IMG/VR virus record: IMGVR_UViG_3300043409_001427
Span: 18,104-82,103 of that record
Source: a virus
Length of the DNA: 64,000 nucleotides
Direction: 5' to 3' (one strand)
Shown here: piece by piece, positions 1 through 10,300 of the stretch
Layout of the letters: each line of letters begins with the position of its first letter
Position numbering within the stretch: position 1 is the stretch's first letter
Position numbers and translations under genes: made by a program
The notes under the pieces: generated by a model
The model's input: the letters and a program-made list of their open reading frames with translations, nothing else
Database searches by the model: none
What the model was told of the DNA's origin: nothing

Positions 1-390
1 GACGGTTCAACTATGCTAGGTGTGTTGCATGAAAGAGGAATGTTAAAGAGGGTGCCGACCAACGGTGTCATAATGACTCCTACTCCCCAGGCCGCGGTAC
101 TGTTAAGTGAGCTTAACCAAATCATGGCGGAGCAAAAAGGAATCACCATCGATCAGTTGGCAGTAACCGACGGCGTAAATCCTAATCCAAAAACTAAAAA
201 AACAGCCGAGCCTGGAATCGTTAATAGTGAAACCGAAATTGAAATTGCAGAAGACGAAATGTCTCCAACGCAAATGAGAAGCCGTGCTGACGCATTGTTT
301 AAACAGGCGCAGGCTCTGCGTAAGCAAGCAGATACTATTGATCCTCCTAAAAGCAAAAAGAAAGAAGTAGTCGTTGACGAAGTTGAATGA
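1..390 (+). CDS. Hypothetical protein, C-terminal part (5' end outside the window)
   Basis: The reading frame is open to the left edge of the window; an internal ATG lies at 13, but the four codons before it are also open, so the true start is probably upstream. About 129 residues are visible. The first 45 residues look like part of a folded domain. The rest is a charged linker rich in Glu, Thr and Lys, followed by a helical stretch (SPTQMRSRADALFKQA) with many Arg/Lys/Ala and a basic tail of KSKKKE type. I do not recognise a family. Its stop overlaps the ATG of the dihydrofolate reductase gene (ATGA at 387-390), so the two are translationally coupled and belong to one operon. Confidence 0.6.
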   Translation, partial: DGSTMLGVLHERGMLKRVPTNGVIMTPTPQAAVLLSELNQIMAEQKGITIDQLAVTDGVNPNPKTKKTAEPGIVNSETEIEIAEDEMSPTQMRSRADALFKQAQALRKQADTIDPPKSKKKEVVVDEVE

Positions 391-863
391 TCAATTGCCT
401 AGTAGCTATAGATCGTAACCGGGGCATTGGATTTGAAGGTCAGATGCCCTGGCCTCACCTTAAGGGTGATATGAAATGGTTCAAGCAGATGACGACTGGG
501 CAAGTTGTTATCATGGGATCAACTACATACGATAGCATGGGCAAGCCATTACCCAATCGCGTTAATGTGGTAATAAGTAGAAAGCGACTGTTAGGTGATC
601 ACACATTCGATGATTGCGGAAGTGCATTAGACTATTGTGCTGTAGAATATCCCGACAAGGATATTTTTGTTATTGGTGGAAGTGCCATTTACGAGCAATA
701 TTTAGATATCATTGATCGATTTTATGTAACAGAGATCGATGCTACTTACCAATGTGATAAATTTTTTGATTTTAATTATGTTCAAAAATACTTTACAAAG
801 GTTACAGAACATGCTACATTTAACGATCCAATAAAATATACCATAAAAGAATATAACATATGA
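387..863 (+). CDS. frd: Dihydrofolate reductase
   Basis: Reduces dihydrofolate to tetrahydrofolate with NADPH, recycling the folate consumed by the thymidylate synthase encoded next to it. The 158 residues match the usual length of a bacterial or phage DHFR. Visible signatures: N-terminal MINCLVAIDRNRGIG strand and loop, the substrate-site segment PWPHLKGDMKWFK with the expected acidic residue (Asp28, equivalent to E. coli Asp27), the cofactor segment VVIMGSTTYDSMGKPLPNRVNVVISR, and the FVIGGSAIYE glycine motif near residue 95. The start overlaps the upstream stop and its own stop overlaps the next ATG (ATGA at 860-863). The frd-td order is the same as in phage T4. Identification is secure. 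Confidence 0.96.
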   Translation: MINCLVAIDRNRGIGFEGQMPWPHLKGDMKWFKQMTTGQVVIMGSTTYDSMGKPLPNRVNVVISRKRLLGDHTFDDCGSALDYCAVEYPDKDIFVIGGSAIYEQYLDIIDRFYVTEIDATYQCDKFFDFNYVQKYFTKVTEHATFNDPIKYTIKEYNI

Positions 864-1744
864 TACATCCAGATACTGTTTACCTCAACGCATTAAAAGA
901 TATTGTAAATCACGGAAATGATCGGCCGGATCGCACAGGTATAGGTACCCGTAGTATATTTGGTCTTCAAATGAGATTTAATCTTAGTGACGGTTTTCCT
1001 GCAATCACTACTAAAAAGTTAGCATGGAAGGCTGTAGTTAGTGAACTCCTTTGGTTTATTGAAGGCAGTGGAGACGAATTTCGTTTGAGAGAAATACTGC
1101 ACGGAGAGCGATATTCAGAAAAAAGAACTATCTGGACCGACAATGCCGAAGCAGACTATTGGGTCAAGCGGCGAAAACAGCGGCATCCGGGAGACCTTGG
1201 GCGTGTATATGGTGTACAATGGCGCAGGTGGCGTAAACCACTTATTCGAATTAACAAAGTTGTTCTACAAAATCACGATCAACTACTTGAATTAATTGAC
1301 AGCATTAAAACTGATCCATACAGCCGTAGACATATCATTACCGCATGGAATCCCGGCGAACTTGATTTAATGGCATTACCACCTTGTCATATGATGGCAC
1401 AATTTTATGTCGAGAACGGTAAACTGAGTTGCCAAATGTATCAGCGTAGTGCAGATATGTTCCTTGGCGTACCATTTAACATCGCGTCATACGCATTGTT
1501 TACTCATATGATTGCACAGGTGTGTAACCTAGGAGTAGGTGACCTAATTATTACAGTTGGGGATGCACACATTTACCAAAATCACTTTGATCAAGTAGCA
1601 GAGCAACTTACTAGAGAGCCGTTGCCGCTAGCAACATTAAAATTAAATCAAGATATTTCTGTTATTACTGAATTTGGCATGGAAGATGTTGAGCTAGAAG
1701 GCTATACTAGCCACGAAGCCATTAAGGCTCCGATGGCTCGTTAA
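860..1744 (+). CDS. td: Thymidylate synthase (ThyA type)
   Basis: Methylates dUMP to dTMP using methylene-tetrahydrofolate, supplying thymidine for phage DNA synthesis. The 294-residue protein has the family signatures in order: RTGIGTRSIFG near residue 25, GDLGRVYGVQWRRW near 111, SRRHIITAWNP near 155, the catalytic loop LPPCHMMAQFYV with nucleophile Cys176, CQMYQRSADMFLGVPFNIASY, and GDAHIYQNHFDQ. It ends in IKAPMAR, close to the usual C-terminus that closes over the active site. In T4 the td gene is split by a self-splicing intron; here it is continuous. The ATG overlaps the DHFR stop. The last four bases overlap the stop of the convergent tail gene, and the transcript terminator lies inside that gene at 1770-1795. 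Confidence 0.97.
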   Translation: MIHPDTVYLNALKDIVNHGNDRPDRTGIGTRSIFGLQMRFNLSDGFPAITTKKLAWKAVVSELLWFIEGSGDEFRLREILHGERYSEKRTIWTDNAEADYWVKRRKQRHPGDLGRVYGVQWRRWRKPLIRINKVVLQNHDQLLELIDSIKTDPYSRRHIITAWNPGELDLMALPPCHMMAQFYVENGKLSCQMYQRSADMFLGVPFNIASYALFTHMIAQVCNLGVGDLIITVGDAHIYQNHFDQVAEQLTREPLPLATLKLNQDISVITEFGMEDVELEGYTSHEAIKAPMAR

Positions 1745-2940
1745 ACTTTAACTTCAATGATACCTTCGGGCCCTGGGAAATTTTCCAGGGCTTTTCCTAT
1801 TACGGCATCTGAAGAATCATTATCCAATTTGGATGTAGCGTATCCCCTTTTCATCCCACTAGCAACTAGTAGATCGCCCTTTTTAATAGGACCTGTAATC
1901 TTGCAAGGAACTCGACCTTTTAAGGCAATATAGGGGTGAGTTTCGTCGGATCCTGCTTCGGAATTCATCATATACGCCGGGTTTTTAGACACTATACCTG
2001 CGACTGCTGTCGTAGCATGTACCTTAGCAATAGTAACTTCTTTTTCGCCGCCTAGCATTAAAACAGTTCCAGCTTCGTATACTGCATCTGCTTCGTATCT
2101 TTCAGCAATATCTGCATACAAGGCGGCTGACGCAGTAACTTGAAGGATATCTGTTGTAGAATCATAACTTACCGCAGACCTAGTCACTAAATTCTGTGTT
2201 CCAGATACTGAAGTTGAAAATATCAAATAGTGTGTTCCGGTAGTAGTAGATTCTGTAACATCAACCTTTTGTGTTTTTAAAGAATCGGAGGCCGTTCCCC
2301 AAAATAGATAACCTGTGGATGTGCTAGTAGCTGATCGCCCAGTGATTGCATTTGCACCTGTTAAATTAACACCTTTCTTAATAACTGGAAATGCGCTGGT
2401 TAATCCAGTAGTAGAACTTGGTATGTAATTATTATTAGAAATTTCAATTACAGGAGTAGTTAATATTAGACCTCGGATAGCAGGTCGATCAACTTCGGTG
2501 TTATCTGGTATTCTAGAAAAATCCCAAGAACTACTTGCGCCACCGTATGGTTGATTGGAATTCCATGTATTAGTACTTGCGTCATATACTTTTATTTGTT
2601 GATTATAAGAATCCCACCATAAGTCACCTGTGTTTGCACCAGTTGGAGCAGTTACACTATATGGAATATTAGCTAAGTCTCTAAAACTGGTACCATCATA
2701 GGAAACTAATAGTCTACGAGACGACGGAGTGGAGTTAAACCACAACTGTCCTTGTACTGGTTTCTTTGGAGCAGTAGTATTGGCAAAGTTTTCTAACAAC
2801 TTAACTAGGTTTTGTTCTACCGGTTGCCCGTATCCCGAATAATTTCTTCCAACAAATGTTAAACTTGTTGAATTATCGACTGTAGCATCTTGAACTGTTG
2901 CTAAAGTCTCCCCATTTGTTTTCTTTAAAATATATGGCAT
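1741..2940 (-). CDS. Tail protein with tandem GQLW modules and Peptidase_G2-like C-terminus
   Basis: A 399-residue putative tail or fibre protein, last gene of the minus-strand tail operon. Residues 1-95 hold a module (strand with NGETLATV, then LTFVGRNYSGYG, LLENFAN, PVQGQLWFN) that is repeated in the neighbour at 2953-3741. A second, shorter copy (GDLWWDSYNQQIKVYDAS) follows near residue 108. The C-terminal part from about residue 280 (ADIAERYEADAVYEAGTVLMLGG, then AGIVSKNPAYMMN and GRVPCKITGPIKKGDLLV) resembles the endosialidase-chaperone or Peptidase_G2-like ends of phage fibres that assist trimerisation and are sometimes cleaved off. Function is inferred from composition and position, not shown. 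Start supported by a GA-rich stretch upstream. Confidence 0.75.
   Translation of the reverse strand: MPYILKKTNGETLATVQDATVDNSTSLTFVGRNYSGYGQPVEQNLVKLLENFANTTAPKKPVQGQLWFNSTPSSRRLLVSYDGTSFRDLANIPYSVTAPTGANTGDLWWDSYNQQIKVYDASTNTWNSNQPYGGASSSWDFSRIPDNTEVDRPAIRGLILTTPVIEISNNNYIPSSTTGLTSAFPVIKKGVNLTGANAITGRSATSTSTGYLFWGTASDSLKTQKVDVTESTTTGTHYLIFSTSVSGTQNLVTRSAVSYDSTTDILQVTASAALYADIAERYEADAVYEAGTVLMLGGEKEVTIAKVHATTAVAGIVSKNPAYMMNSEAGSDETHPYIALKGRVPCKITGPIKKGDLLVASGMKRGYATSKLDNDSSDAVIGKALENFPGPEGIIEVKV
1770..1795 (+). terminator. Rho-independent terminator of the DHFR-TS operon
   Basis: A near-perfect hairpin (GCCCTGG at 1770-1776 pairing with CCAGGGC at 1785-1791, extended inward by A/T pairs) is followed on the plus strand by TTTT at 1792-1795. 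It lies 26 bases after the thymidylate synthase stop. On the minus strand no T-run follows, so it should stop only plus-strand transcripts. It is inside the coding end of the convergent tail gene. Confidence 0.8.
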
Positions 2941-2952
2941 GATCTTTTCTTC

Positions 2953-3741
2953 TTATAAGGCAGCTATAGCGTTTTTAAAATCAGTAAAACTCGTGCAAGT
3001 TGATATAATCGTTTTTAAATTTTCAATACTTATGCTTGCACCTGTTTGAATAGATTCATCTGGAAATGATAAAGAACTGACTGTCACTGTATTAAGTTCA
3101 CTTATTCCAGTTATTCTGATGCCCCCTATTATTGTTAGTCCGTCAACAATCTTAAATTCAGCATCGTTTGCCCTAGAGAAATATGATGTAGCATCTCCGC
3201 CACTAACAATAAATGTAGCAGTAGATATCGCTCCAATTACATCTCCGTGATTCTTTAACAAAGTAACCTGTTGTGTTTCGGCATCCGTAGCATCGTCAAA
3301 CACCGGTACAGGAGGATATGACCAACCACTTATAACATTCCTAGGAAAATGTGTTATGGATTGGTACTGTCCACTTGCATCTAAAAAGTTTAATGTGCTT
3401 CTAAGTGTATCGTACCAAAGTTCGCCTGCAATCTGTCCAGTTGGAGAACTATCTTTAATAATAACCGGATTGACTAATTTAAATCCGGTGTCATGATCAT
3501 AGACTTTTAACTTATTGTAAGTAGTATCATACCATAATTGTCCAGGCAGTGGATGTTCTGGTGGAAGTGCTGATACATTGGCAAAATTTGTCAACATATC
3601 AATTAAATTTTGATTGTAATATTTTCCATAATTAAGCACATCTCTACCGACCAATGTAATGCTGGAGGTAGAAGTGTTAATTTTTCCCGAAGGGACTGTT
3701 GTTAATACTGTTCCGCTAGTGTTATAAATGATATATGACAT
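2953..3741 (-). CDS. Small tail protein with the GQLW module (paralogue of neighbour)
   Basis: A 262-residue protein. Its first 95 residues align with the N-terminus of the adjacent 399-residue protein (YIIYNTSGTVLTTV, ITLVGRDVLNYG, NLIDMLTNFAN, PLPGQLWYD), followed by a second copy (GQIAGELWYDTLRSTLNFLDASG). The two therefore arose by duplication and then gained different C-termini; this one ends in a short helical segment (TSFTDFKNAIAAL) and lacks the peptidase-like end. Such modules occur in the tail-fibre regions of marine T4-like phages. Twelve bases separate it from the next gene, and it is separated by a similar gap from the 210-residue protein upstream. Exact role unknown. Confidence 0.7.
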   Translation of the reverse strand: MSYIIYNTSGTVLTTVPSGKINTSTSSITLVGRDVLNYGKYYNQNLIDMLTNFANVSALPPEHPLPGQLWYDTTYNKLKVYDHDTGFKLVNPVIIKDSSPTGQIAGELWYDTLRSTLNFLDASGQYQSITHFPRNVISGWSYPPVPVFDDATDAETQQVTLLKNHGDVIGAISTATFIVSGGDATSYFSRANDAEFKIVDGLTIIGGIRITGISELNTVTVSSLSFPDESIQTGASISIENLKTIISTCTSFTDFKNAIAAL

Positions 3742-3753
3742 TTACTATACCCC

Positions 3754-4386
3754 TTAACTCGTTAAACTCTGTATGCGAACAGTGTAGTCTATCTGTATTA
3801 GTCTGTTTAGTGATTTTTGGACGGGATGAAAAATTACATGGGTAAGCAATACTCCCGATCCAGGACCACTTGCACCATATGATCGCAGGCCTAATTCATC
3901 AAACACAAATGTTCCTTCGGAGGTCGTTGCATTGTCAAACGCCTGTTGCCCTTCGGGCTCGCCAAAATCTAACAAACAGCTAACTAGAATATCTGAATAC
4001 GGGGCTCCGGCAACATGTCTTACTTCCATGAAATTGCGCCTAGGATCTAAATCATATGGGCTCGATGCATCAATGTTTTTTATGTAGGTTTGATTATATA
4101 AACTTGATGATGAATCAAGTGTATTTGGGGTCAAATAAGTTATAATTCCAGTATCATCAACTCGGGTACCGCCATTACCAAAACACATTTCTCCGATAAA
4201 TCTTCCTTGATTGCTCATAGCATGAGCCATTGCTATGCTAAAATTCTCATAATGTATAGCATTAGGTTTATCAATTAAAATCTCGTCCGTTAACGGATCA
4301 AATATTTTGATATGCCCCTGTATGCTAAAAGCACCTTGATCTTTATGCTGTGTATTGTCACTTCTGTTCATTTTAATATTTCCCAT
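3754..4386 (-). CDS. Hypothetical tail-region protein, predicted leaderless
   Basis: A 210-residue protein of mainly beta character without recognisable domain. Visible features: GNGGTRVDDTG near residue 70, a DPRRNFMEVRHV segment, LVSCLLDFGEP, and FVFDELGLRSYG before a C-terminal strand-rich part. It lies between the 4040-residue protein and the two GQLW-module proteins, so a structural role in the tail periphery is likely. There is no Shine-Dalgarno sequence before the ATG. Instead the late-promoter-like octamer at 4392-4399 ends six bases before the start codon and overlaps the stop codon of the upstream gene, so the transcript would begin at the ATG itself. Confidence 0.7.
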   Translation of the reverse strand: MGNIKMNRSDNTQHKDQGAFSIQGHIKIFDPLTDEILIDKPNAIHYENFSIAMAHAMSNQGRFIGEMCFGNGGTRVDDTGIITYLTPNTLDSSSSLYNQTYIKNIDASSPYDLDPRRNFMEVRHVAGAPYSDILVSCLLDFGEPEGQQAFDNATTSEGTFVFDELGLRSYGASGPGSGVLLTHVIFHPVQKSLNRLIQIDYTVRIQSLTS

Positions 4387-4391
4387 ATCGG

Positions 4392-4399
4392 TATTTATG
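4392..4399 (-). promoter_or_regulatory. Late promoter CATAAATA with start point on the ATG
   Basis: On the minus strand the octamer CATAAATA is followed by CCGAT and then ATG. T4 late promoters span -13 to -6, which puts +1 at 4386, the A of the start codon. The octamer contains the stop codon of the 4040-residue gene. Confidence 0.6.
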
Positions 4400-7300
4400 C
4401 CATCTTAATCGGAGCATTTGGCAACTCGGCTGGTCTTTCTTTTAAGAAAGTTGCTATTGTAGATGTACTATCTAGTAAAGGTACAGTCTCAAACAGAGAA
4501 ATCTTGTCATTCCACTCATCAGTTACAGCAAATTCTTTCTTAATAATGGTCAACTGTACATCGTCTGCAACATTAAGCACCTCATTATTTAACATTATTG
4601 ATTGCCCTGCTACATTGATTGAAAATTCCTCTGGTAAGAATTTTGTTCCAGAATATACCCAGCCCGGAGTTGCACCAGGTTCGGATCTAGTTCCAACAAA
4701 GGTCCAAATTTCATTGTTAGAAGTTAATCTGCAAGAAGCTCCAATACTTACTCCTGTTGGTAATAATGAGGAATTTGTCCTATTTCCTAAAAGATGATTT
4801 ACTGGTACGCTATCATAAGAAACTGCCGGATCATGTAAGTATATCCCGGCTTTTCTTAATAGCCTACCGCCATAATATACATCAACTTGATCTTTTCCAT
4901 TAATATTAGATGTTAGGTGATGCGATTCTAACATAGCTAGTGGATCGGAAGATACCGATAAAGTAATTCCGTCAGATCTAACAAGATCGTCCGTTCCAGG
5001 ATAATATACTAATTCTGTAGATGTACTAATACCATATGTGTATGTTGACGAACTAGTAAATGTATTTTGGATATATGTATTTTCAATTGATTCAATTTCT
5101 TGCCAATGCCCTTGATCAACCACCGAAGTACCGGCAGGATAAAGATTTGCCGGGCCCGTACCCAATGTTCCTCTTCTAAATGCTGTTATTGTAGTGCTGG
5201 TATAATCAGTAAATTCAATACGCTCGCCATTGATGTAAATAATTCCCGGAATATTTTCTTCTTCAATTGGGGGACTTAACACGGATGTGTCTCCAACATA
5301 GATAACATCGTCATCTACTGCCAAATTTCTAGTTAGGTAAGTTGAGTTTTCAGCACTCAACCTAGTAAATGTAATTCCGCCCAACATATCATTAAAGATT
5401 CTATATCCAATTAACTCAGCTGGTACATCTTGACTGATAAAGCTAATAATTTCTACAAAATCACTAGGATCAATCACCCAACTATCACTTATTTCAACAG
5501 TCTTGTTATCTTCTAAGACAGTAAAGTCATAACTATTAATCAACGGATAACTTTGTAATGGTAATCCGTCGCCTAAACTCTTAAACAATGTAACCCAAAC
5601 ATATCTATCATCAATTACCGGACGAGACATTTGGAATCGTCTATTTGGATCGCCATTAAATTTTTCAGTATGCATTAATAGGCCGTCGTGATTAGTATAT
5701 GTAATAACCCGAATGGATGCAGATTCTATCATATCAGAATTTGGAACTTGCGCTCCGGGTGCAATGAACAACTCAGTCCCATCTACTCGATAATCATAAG
5801 CATAATCTGTTAATGTGTTTGCAACTCCAACTACATCCGGTAATAATGTTTCAATAGCAACTGTATCGCCTACATAAGTTGTAGTATTAACTGTTACAAC
5901 ACCTAAAGAATATGCAAATGGTACTATCTCGCCGTTGTTGTAAACAACTATCGTTGTCTCTGATAGATACTCTGTAAATATATTTGTCAACGACACATTA
6001 AATGTAGCACCGGTTGATGTGGTTTCAATCGTATAATAATCAGTTTCTGGTGCTAGCAATCTCCTTGTTCCAATACTATCTGTAATTTCTACAATAGTTT
6101 GAGCAGACTGGGGACCAGATATACCCGGAGGATACATTAAAGTTAATGGATAGTTAGTAGAAGTGCTATCAATTATAAATGTCTGCTCTCTAATTTCGTT
6201 AAAGTAATCATGTGATTCATCAAAGAACCAAGCCTGAACTACATGATTATCACTTACAGGAAGATTATAAAGATTTATTATACACTTTCCAGTTGATGTG
6301 GTTTGAGATAACATGTAACCGTATTCACTAGAAGATACTACCTCTTCAAGATTGATCCCGTTGACTGTAACATACGAATCAACAATCATATTAAAATCAA
6401 CTACAGTCTCAACTATTAAGTTTGTTTCAGTCCCCGCAAAATAAATGTGCTTATCAATTATTCCCCAAGTTTCTGCATCGCCGCTGCCGCCGCCAATTCC
6501 AACAATAGTGTATCCTAGTTCACCTAAAGATGATTGTGCAGGAATTGTTAAAGTAGCAGTATCCCAATCTAAATTATAATAGGGTTCATCATATCCTAAT
6601 TCGTTAGTGGTGTATGCTAATTCAACTCCGTTGCATATAACACTGATTGCGGCAATGGTAGAAGGTAATCGACTTAACACATACGAAGTAGTGTCTACTG
6701 ACACAACTGTATCAAACTTGGCACTATATATTATTGCTGGTCCAGAACTGCCCCTAGTGAAAACATTTATTCCTAAACTATCTACTACTAGTCCGGGAAC
6801 ATTTTCTTCGGGGGCATATCCTGCTTCAGCTGTTAAAAATCCGGATTGGCCGTCAATTATAATATCGTTTGGAGCAACCCCTAGAGCTGAATTAAGAACA
6901 CCGTCTTGCCAATCACCGCCCTGTACAATGGAATCAAGATAGATTCCGCCTCGTGGATCGTAAAATGTTTGTCCGCCAACGACTGTTCCTGGATAATCAA
7001 CTCCGTACATTAGTTGACCCAAATCTAATCCTACCATACCACTAGTTGCAGTATAATAACTTAATAATCGATCAGATGCACTTATCAAATCTGCACTCTT
7101 TTCATATGAAATAGTAATTACAGATCCATTTGCAATTGGTTCTTCATCAAAGAAGACAAGATTAGCATATTTTTTATGATACCCATTATATAAGTCTGTA
7201 AAATATCTTATTGTAAATTCACTAGATAGATATAGTCGCCCATCAACCCTAACAGTGATAGAACTCTTATTAGCATTAGGTACCCAGTTTAATAAAAATT

Positions 7301-10300
7301 CTGTTGCTACGCCATTGGCGATAAACATATCAGAAGTTCCAAATTCTCCGGACTCGCTCATTGAGGTAATTCTATCAAATTTCATAGTTACAGAGGTTGT
7401 TCGATCTTGCTCAACTACTTCAGTGTTACTTTTTTCAGTAACTGAATATTTGTTAGTAAATTCTCGTATCTGCGTATGGTACGGTTTTACTTCGTTAATA
7501 TAGCTTTCATAGAATGCACTATCTTGTAGCTTATAAACCGGAGGTTGTGTAAGGTCTCCAGCAGTATTGATTACACTAATGAACGAAGTTTTGAACGCCC
7601 AGTCTAACATCTTCTGCTCAGTTAATGCATATCTAACAGCGGTAAAGAATAATAAATTCCATTTAGATTTTAATTCATTGATAAAGATATCATTTTTAAG
7701 AGCTGTAAATATGTAACGGATCTCAGTATCGGGAGTTTGATCCCATAAAGTCTCATCATAGGTGTTGAGATAATCCCAACCTAACCCACTATTCTTAACA
7801 TCCCAAATACTACTATTAATTTGTATAGTACCATTTTGTTTAAAAACGATATCATACTCGGGACCATATGTGCCCCTTACACCATTCTCTAATTTGTTAA
7901 GAACAATATAATTTCCGTCGCCACCGTTATTAACTTTAACATACTCGTTAGGTCTCAAACTTATTTCAGAAAGTTCGTACGGGCTTCCGACTACCGCAGA
8001 ATAAATTTGATATGACTTATAATCTGTACTAGTCCAATCGATGTAATCCCAATATAAAGTAGTGTTAAATGATTGTGTATGGGCTCGAACCCATGTTAGT
8101 TCTACATAGTCCCACTCGTATCTTGTCCATTTTCCATTATATGTATCGTCACTTTGTACAAATACAGTATGAGGGCGAGTCTTAAATGTAAAACCTGAGG
8201 CAAAATTCTTACCGCCAGTTATCACAGATGCATGTATGAATTGACCCTGGGCATCAACCATTGTTTGTATTCTTAATCCCGATCCATAAGAATTAATAGT
8301 GCTATCTTTAAAACTTGTTAGTTGGCTATCAAATGTTGTGGATCCGTTATCAAACACGGTGTCGTTTGATATTTCAGTTAAGACCGGACCTTCATACCCG
8401 ATAACAGTCCCGGTAATATCTTTAATTGGATTTTCTGTACCGTAGCCAAAACCAGGTTCTGCAATAGTAACGCTCGCAACAGATCCGTTTTCATCTACTA
8501 TGCAATTTATAGACCCTCGTTCAAACCCTGCTGTAGAAATAATTTCTAATGCACTGTTATCTTCAACTAAATGATCGTACTCATTTAAATGTTTATTTGG
8601 TATTTCTTCTTGAGCATTTAGATTTTTGAAACTATAATTGTTTGTTATTGGTACGGTTAATAGTACATTATTTGAAAATTCAACTAAGTTTCTAAGGGCC
8701 TCCATCCGATCTTTAAATAATGTTTGTTGTGGTCTAACTCCCAATCCATATCGTACACGATCTGATAATTCAGGATTTGGAACTAAGTTGCCCAACTCGT
8801 CGTGCCCTAATAAACTATCTAGTAGTTTCTTTTCAAAGATAGCAGGTGGCATGTCTTCGTCACTATCTTCCTTTAACAATATCCATTGAGTATGTCTTGG
8901 AGTGGTAGTTATTTCTAGATCTTTTGCAATGTTAATACTAATCTTTGAATCAACTGGTACATTACCAAGATTACTTAACATTATTGCATCTTTATCTATT
9001 ATTGAAATAAACCGTAATCCGTATGCGGTTGGGTCAGCAATAGCACTAGCAACTGCATAGGCGCTTATTCGTCGATCTTTTCTATCAGGAACTAATACTT
9101 TATTTTTTACCCAATAATAGTATACATTAGAATAGCTATTTGTTACCGAATCATAAACTTGCTTGACAGAAATTACACTATTATCTGGAAATTTAGGTTG
9201 CCCGCTAATTCCCTGAGAAAGCCCAGAGGAGGTATCTGATTGACTTGCCCATTCGCTAGGCAGCAATGTAGACCTTACCCATTCATAGATATCAATGGTG
9301 GCTCCTGGAAATAGTTTACCCCAATTATTTTTACGGTATTCAAGGTCTCCTTGTTCATACCAAATATACTTGGCGGTGCTTAAATCCCACCATAGCTTTC
9401 CAACATACTCATCGAGCCAATTCTTTTCTGTATCATTGTTAGTTCCTGCAACACCGATACTGTAAATTGCAGGATCACTCACTAGCTTAAACGAAAGTTC
9501 TTGTTCTGCTATCCCAGGAACTTTACCCTTCAGTGGATCATATATGTCAAGATATTCAATGATCTGCTCTTCTTCAGTATTAATTAATGCTATGCGTTTT
9601 AAATAAGTTGTGTCTACAAAATCATCCTGAGTTACAATCTTATCCCAAGGATACTTTTCAGAACTTGTTCTTTCAAATTTTAAGAAACCGCTATCAGCAT
9701 TTGAATTATCTAGCGCAGGAAATCCTACACAGATCATAGTATCGTCGACGGTCAAGCTACTTCCGTAGTTAGTACCCGGAGTTGAATATATGTAAGCGTC
9801 AGATAACTCTTGTCCATACACAAATCTAGAATCACTTCGTTGATAAAGATAAACAGAACCGCTGCCTGTTTCAGTTCCTTTAATTTTAGTAATGCCGCCG
9901 TCAAAAGTCATTAAGCTATTATCAAAAGTAGTTGGCAGGGTATGTTGTATACCAGTAGCAGAAATTGCCAACATATCTGTTGATTCAGTAACATCAATTA
10001 CAATACCAAACTCCATGCCTTCACCGATTACAGGATTTGTGATAGTTTGATCAAGAACAAATGTTCCGTTAGAATTTTTATAAACAAATACCTTGCCCAA
10101 TGAGTAATCGTCGTTAACTTCTGTTGGGGATGAAACAAACAGATACTCCCCCAGCGGACTCATTGATAGTGCGGTTCCAAACTTAGAGTCAGATCCAGTA
10201 AGGGTTAATATTTTTGTTAGAGACTTGTTATAAATCTCAACGGTGCCTGCTAATCCAACAGCAATAAAAGAAGCGTTGTCTGTACCTGCAATAGCGTTAA

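Noticed and set aside
4312-4797. Plus-strand frame of 161 codons over the start of the 210-residue gene and end of the giant gene
   Set aside because: Opposite strand to strong coding sequence, no ribosome binding site and no protein-like pattern.
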